From Spirochaetota bacterium (GTDB lineage Bacteria > Spirochaetota > UBA4802 > UB4802): a stretch of 6,001 bases of DNA. This document shows positions 5,289 to 6,001 of the stretch, piece after piece (within the stretch, counting starts at the first letter, position 1; each line of letters begins with the position of its first letter). The translations under genes were made by a program, and so were the position numbers. The stretch covers positions 1-6,001 of the forward strand of contig JAGYNX010000129.1 of NCBI GenBank assembly GCA_018399855.1, written 5' to 3'. The notes beneath the pieces are model-generated. The model was not told the origin of the DNA. It did no database searches and was given only the letters and a program-made list of their open reading frames with translations.

Positions 5289-6001
5289 GATATCCTCACT
5301 TGGCTGCAGGCTCAACCAGGCCGAGATCCAGTCAGTTAGTACCCGCCTGAAGGATTTCGGACATACCATCGTACCAGACAACAGGGACGCTGATGTGGTA
5401 ATTGTAAACTCCTGCGTGGTAACCCATACAAGTGAACGCAAAACGCGAAACCTCGTCTCCCGCGCCCTGCGGGAGATGGACCCATCACGCGTGGGCATGA
5501 TAATTGTTACCAGCTGTTATGCCAGCAGGGTAAAAAGGGATGGCAATGTCTTGTACGTACCAAACGATTACAAGTACCTCATTCCCGACCTGGTTGAAAA
5601 CCCGTCACTATTTGATTCACTGGAAGAAAAACCGGCAGAAAGATTCAGCTTCCCACCCGCCACACGGTCATCACGAACCCGCATAAACCTGAAGATACAG
5701 GATGGCTGTGACAACTACTGCGCTTACTGCATCATCCCTTACGTGCGCGGGGGCCCCGTGAGCCGTCCGGTGGATGAGATACTTGACGAGTTCAGGATAC
5801 TCCTGAATGCGGGGTACCGGGAATTTCTGCTGGCCGGCGTGATGATAGGGAATTACCGGCATAACGGATCAGACCTTGCCCATCTCATGGAATCGATGCT
5901 CTCCGTTGAGGGAGATTTTCGTATCCATTGCTCATCCCTGTCACCCCACGCGGTCACCGGCGCGCTGACAGACCTGGTCACCCATGAGAAGATGGTAAAG
6001 C
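5278..6001 (+). CDS. mtaB: tRNA t6A37 methylthiotransferase MtaB (radical SAM), 3' end cut
   Basis: MtaB converts t6A to ms2t6A at position 37 of ANN-decoding tRNAs, using S-adenosylmethionine and two 4Fe-4S clusters. The window shows 241 codons of an expected 400-450. The N-terminal UPF0004 domain has its three cluster cysteines: LGCRLNQAE (C10), NSCVVTHTSERKTR (C46) and TSCYASR (C80). The radical SAM motif GCDNYCAYCIIPYVRG gives C144, C148 and C151. Both GCxxNQxE and CIIPxxRG favour MtaB over MiaB or RimO. The stretch between C80 and the radical SAM motif looks slightly short against typical MtaB (VKRDGN where a roughly ten-residue segment is usual). The radical SAM barrel continues (AGYREFLLAGVMIGNY, 178-193) to the window edge; any TRAM domain would lie outside. 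The ATG overlaps the receptor gene by 11 bases in another frame. A weak AAGG (5269-5272) precedes it by 5 bases, suggesting translational coupling. Confidence 0.92.
   Translation, partial: MKIKISSLGCRLNQAEIQSVSTRLKDFGHTIVPDNRDADVVIVNSCVVTHTSERKTRNLVSRALREMDPSRVGMIIVTSCYASRVKRDGNVLYVPNDYKYLIPDLVENPSLFDSLEEKPAERFSFPPATRSSRTRINLKIQDGCDNYCAYCIIPYVRGGPVSRPVDEILDEFRILLNAGYREFLLAGVMIGNYRHNGSDLAHLMESMLSVEGDFRIHCSSLSPHAVTGALTDLVTHEKMVK

Overview
The window holds four protein genes and three repeat or regulatory patches. It looks like chromosomal DNA from a free-living, motile bacterium of middling GC content. The best hint of lineage is the chemoreceptor. Its hairpin tip, with the phrases NDISDQINLLSLNAAIEAARAG and VVADEISKLADQTTTSVKEIEKLV, resembles receptors I associate with spirochaetes of the Leptospira type. 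That assignment is inference only. No rRNA, tRNA, CRISPR array, phage gene or transposase is visible.

Layout. From 1 to 1760 on the minus strand lies an adenine deaminase (ade) that is nearly complete but runs off the left edge. From 1761 to 2118 is a gene-free stretch holding two inverted copies of a CACAGAG-type repeat around an AT-rich core. From 2119 to 3468, also minus strand, is a single-cysteine flavoprotein of the CoA-disulfide reductase / NADH oxidase family. From 3469 to 3719 is a divergent promoter region. It carries a C/G-rich hairpin repeat with a G-quadruplex motif, a good minus-strand promoter, and a perfect 8+6+8 inverted repeat in front of the plus-strand genes. From 3720 to 5288 on the plus strand is a six-helix, HAMP-less methyl-accepting chemotaxis protein. 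From 5278 to the right edge is mtaB, a tRNA methylthiotransferase that overlaps the receptor gene by 11 bases.

The four genes do not form an obvious pathway. Ade salvages purines by turning adenine into hypoxanthine. The flavoprotein handles thiol/disulfide, polysulfide or oxygen reduction with NADH. The receptor signals to CheA/CheW. MtaB finishes ms2t6A at tRNA position 37. The only tight physical link is the receptor-mtaB overlap, which implies a shared transcript and probably translational coupling. I see no convincing new multi-gene system. The most interesting material is the repeat elements on both sides of the flavoprotein gene, the palindrome before the receptor, and the receptor's unassigned membrane sensor.
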